Positions 5,658-6,978 of a stretch of DNA of 6,978 nt are shown here, in pieces. Every line of letters begins with the position of its first letter. Position 1 is the first letter of the stretch. The translations under genes were made by a program, and so were the position numbers. Origin of the DNA: Reyranella sp. (lineage in GTDB: Bacteria; Pseudomonadota; Alphaproteobacteria; Reyranellales; Reyranellaceae); contig JADHLS010000267.1 in assembly GCA_016780605.1 (NCBI GenBank), positions 1 through 6,978 on the forward strand, read 5' to 3'. Under the pieces are notes generated by a model. It was not told the DNA's origin. It searched no databases and saw nothing but the letters and a program-made list of their open reading frames with translations.

Positions 5658-6599
5658 TCAGGCCGCTTCGTGGAGGGGTCCGTCGATCGGCACGCCTTGC
5701 ATCGCCGGCACCTCGGCCAGCCGCTGCGGAAAGCAGCTGGCGAAAGCGGAGTCGACGATCGCGAGCTTGATCGCCTGCGCCATCGCGTATTCGCGGCGAA
5801 AGCCCGACGATACCCACATCAGCGACTGGCCGCGCTTGCCCTGCCAGCCGATGCTGCCCAGCGCCTCGGCCGCCTTGAGCTTGCGCGACAGATGGGTGCG
5901 CGACAGCATGAGGCGCTCGGCCATGACGGCGATCGAGGCGATGGCGGTGGGGACCCGCTCGACATCGGGGTCGGCCTCCTCGATGCCCGAGATCAGCCAG
6001 TCCATGAGCGGGCCGCCCTGGTTCAGCCAGGTGAACAGCGAGAAGGTCGGCTCGGGCTCGCGTACAGGGCTCGAAGACAGCAATCCGTCCGCGATCAGGG
6101 GCTGCAAGGTGACGAGCGAATCCGGTGTGCCGAGATAGGTCTGCAGTCGCCGGCCGTCGTCCAGCCGGTCGAGCGTGGCGAGGTGGATGCCGACCCAACC
6201 GTGGATCGCGACCACGCTGGCCTCGGTCGGCTCGATCGGACGGATGCGCCGGTCAGCAGCACCGGGAACGATCCTTGCCCAGCCGTAGTACACCATCTCC
6301 TGAAGGAAGGCGTTCGCCGTATTGCGGCTGGCCACGCCGTGCTCGGTGATGAAGTCGAGGATGCGCGCTCCGCTCACGCCGGGCGTGCCGGCGGCGGCGG
6401 CGCGAAAAGCGAGCGCAAGGGCGGCCTGCCCCATCAGCCAGCGGTGCTGCGTGCCGAACACCGCCGCCAGATGCGGATTGCCGTCGTAGGCCTGCAGCAG
6501 CTGCTGCGATTGCTCGCGAACGGCGGCATGCAGCCTGGGATGCCGCGCGATCTCGTCCGCCGACAACGCCGCGCCTTCGCGCGATTTAAACACTCCCAT
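5658..6599 (-). CDS. Unrecognised protein with two candidate winged-helix DNA-binding regions
   Basis: I do not recognise this 313-residue protein as a named regulator. Residues about 75-126 look like a winged helix: GVSGARILDFI opens the first helix, VASRNTANAFLQEMVYYG would be the turn and recognition helix, and ARIVPGAADRRIRPIEPT a MarR/GntR-like wing. Residues about 218-266 look like a second one: AIASIAVMAERLMLSRTHLS then RKLKAAEALGSIGWQG, ending in a strand LMWVSSGF. The region between (about 127-215) and the leading 70 residues are helical without a recognisable ligand domain. No signal peptide or convincing membrane segment is seen. The start ATG 6599 lacks a good ribosome site, but no better start exists before residue 56. 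It is divergent from the damaged gene to its right. A transcription regulator is likely from the fold pattern; targets are unknown. Confidence 0.6.
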   Translation of the reverse strand: MGVFKSREGAALSADEIARHPRLHAAVREQSQQLLQAYDGNPHLAAVFGTQHRWLMGQAALALAFRAAAAGTPGVSGARILDFITEHGVASRNTANAFLQEMVYYGWARIVPGAADRRIRPIEPTEASVVAIHGWVGIHLATLDRLDDGRRLQTYLGTPDSLVTLQPLIADGLLSSSPVREPEPTFSLFTWLNQGGPLMDWLISGIEEADPDVERVPTAIASIAVMAERLMLSRTHLSRKLKAAEALGSIGWQGKRGQSLMWVSSGFRREYAMAQAIKLAIVDSAFASCFPQRLAEVPAMQGVPIDGPLHEAA

Positions 6600-6673
6600 C
6601 GCTTCGAACCGGAGCTAGAGCCAACGAACCCGATGCTCGAGAGGACTTCTCACATCTCTCAGATTTGTACAAT

Positions 6674-6978
6674 ATGAGCAAAGTGGAAACGGGGCTTTCC
6701 CGGCCGGAAATCCTGGCCGATCGCCTGCGCTAGGCCTTGCGCGACGCCGGCTCAGCCGCTCGCCGCACGCGCTCGAGATCAACGACCAGGCGTTCCGCCG
6801 CGCACGCGACATCATGATCGGCGCCGCCATCGACTCTCAGGCCAAGGTCGCCGCGATGCTGGTCGAGATGGAGACCCGGCACCTGCTCGTCCTGAAGCCC
6901 GGCGTCACGCCCGAGATGCTGGCCCAGAGCCTCTGCGACGGCGCGCGCGGCACCAACCAGGCGCTGCCGCCGATCCCG
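6674..6978 (+). pseudogene. Unrecognised coding-like sequence, apparently broken near its 5' end and cut by the window edge
   Basis: From about 6763 to the window edge, the frame that starts codons at 6733 is open, with strong G/C third positions. It reads like a soluble helical protein (LEINDQAFRRARDIMIGAA, then AKVAAMLVEMETRHLLVLKPG). Upstream, that frame has no ATG, GTG or TTG back to a stop at 6616. A different frame starts at ATG 6674 and gives MSKVETGLSRPEILADRLR before TAG 6731, continuing ALRDAGSA after the stop. A CAG-to-TAG change plus one missing base near 6750-6765 would join the two pieces into one plausible N-terminus. Alternatives are a sequencing error or a true start at ATG 6814, which has no ribosome site. 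I do not recognise the family. Confidence 0.4.

Noticed and set aside
6665..6673. TACAAT (6668-6673) as a -10 promoter box for the right-edge gene
   Set aside because: It abuts ATG 6674, so transcription would begin inside the coding sequence. No -35 match exists at 16-18 nt, and it overlaps a short TTGTACAA palindrome that may be incidental.
5646..6677. Plus-strand open frame of 343 codons opposite the regulator-like gene
   Set aside because: Its composition is Arg/His/Gln-rich and it begins inside the palindromic repeat. The minus-strand protein has a more natural composition and helix-turn-helix pattern.
6731..6733. TAG as a recoded (read-through) codon in the right-edge gene
   Set aside because: Reading through does not reach the main coding frame, because a frame change is also needed. 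There is no recoding structure that I can identify.

Overview
The window looks like ordinary chromosome from a GC-rich alphaproteobacterium. By eye it is about two-thirds G+C, with strong G/C preference at third codon positions. The lineage guess rests on three things: a palindromic intergenic repeat of the CCTCATCCTGAGGAGC type, as I recall it from Bradyrhizobium-like and related genomes; a phasin of the Phasin_2 type; and the general style of the genes. It is a guess, not a proof. I see no tRNA, rRNA, CRISPR array, transposase or phage gene.

Layout, left to right. (1) 3-344 (+) is the tail of an OmpR/PhoB-type response regulator whose receiver domain lies outside the window. (2) A perfect 11-bp hairpin at 368-392 separates it from a convergent gene. 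(3) 425-1882 (-) is a complete flavin-dependent hydroxylase oxygenase subunit of the HpaB family, without its reductase partner. (4) 1883-2156 has no gene. (5) 3700 down to 2157 (-) is a two-gene operon: a phasin followed, with a GTGA overlap, by an exported PHB depolymerase of the type II catalytic arrangement. (6) 3701-3899 is a divergent control region holding several dyads, one of which resembles a PHA-regulator site. (7) 3900-5057 (+) is a luciferase-like flavin-dependent monooxygenase. (8) 5065-5454 (-) is a VOC/glyoxalase-fold protein, convergent with gene 7 and 7 bp from it. (9) 5496-5646 is a composite palindromic repeat with 16-bp terminal inverted arms. (10) 5658-6599 (-) is an unrecognised DNA-binding-type protein with two candidate helix-turn-helix regions. 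(11) 6674-6978 (+) is coding-like sequence running off the right edge, apparently broken by an early stop and a frame change.

How the genes fit together: the only firm functional unit is the phasin-depolymerase pair, which points to polyhydroxyalkanoate storage and its breakdown. The HpaB-like oxygenase, the luciferase-like oxygenase and the VOC protein each suggest small-molecule oxidation, but nothing shows that they share a pathway. I found no convincing undescribed system. The points most worth a second look are the phasin/secreted-depolymerase coupling with its candidate operator, the unrecognised regulator, the composite repeat and the broken gene at the right edge.
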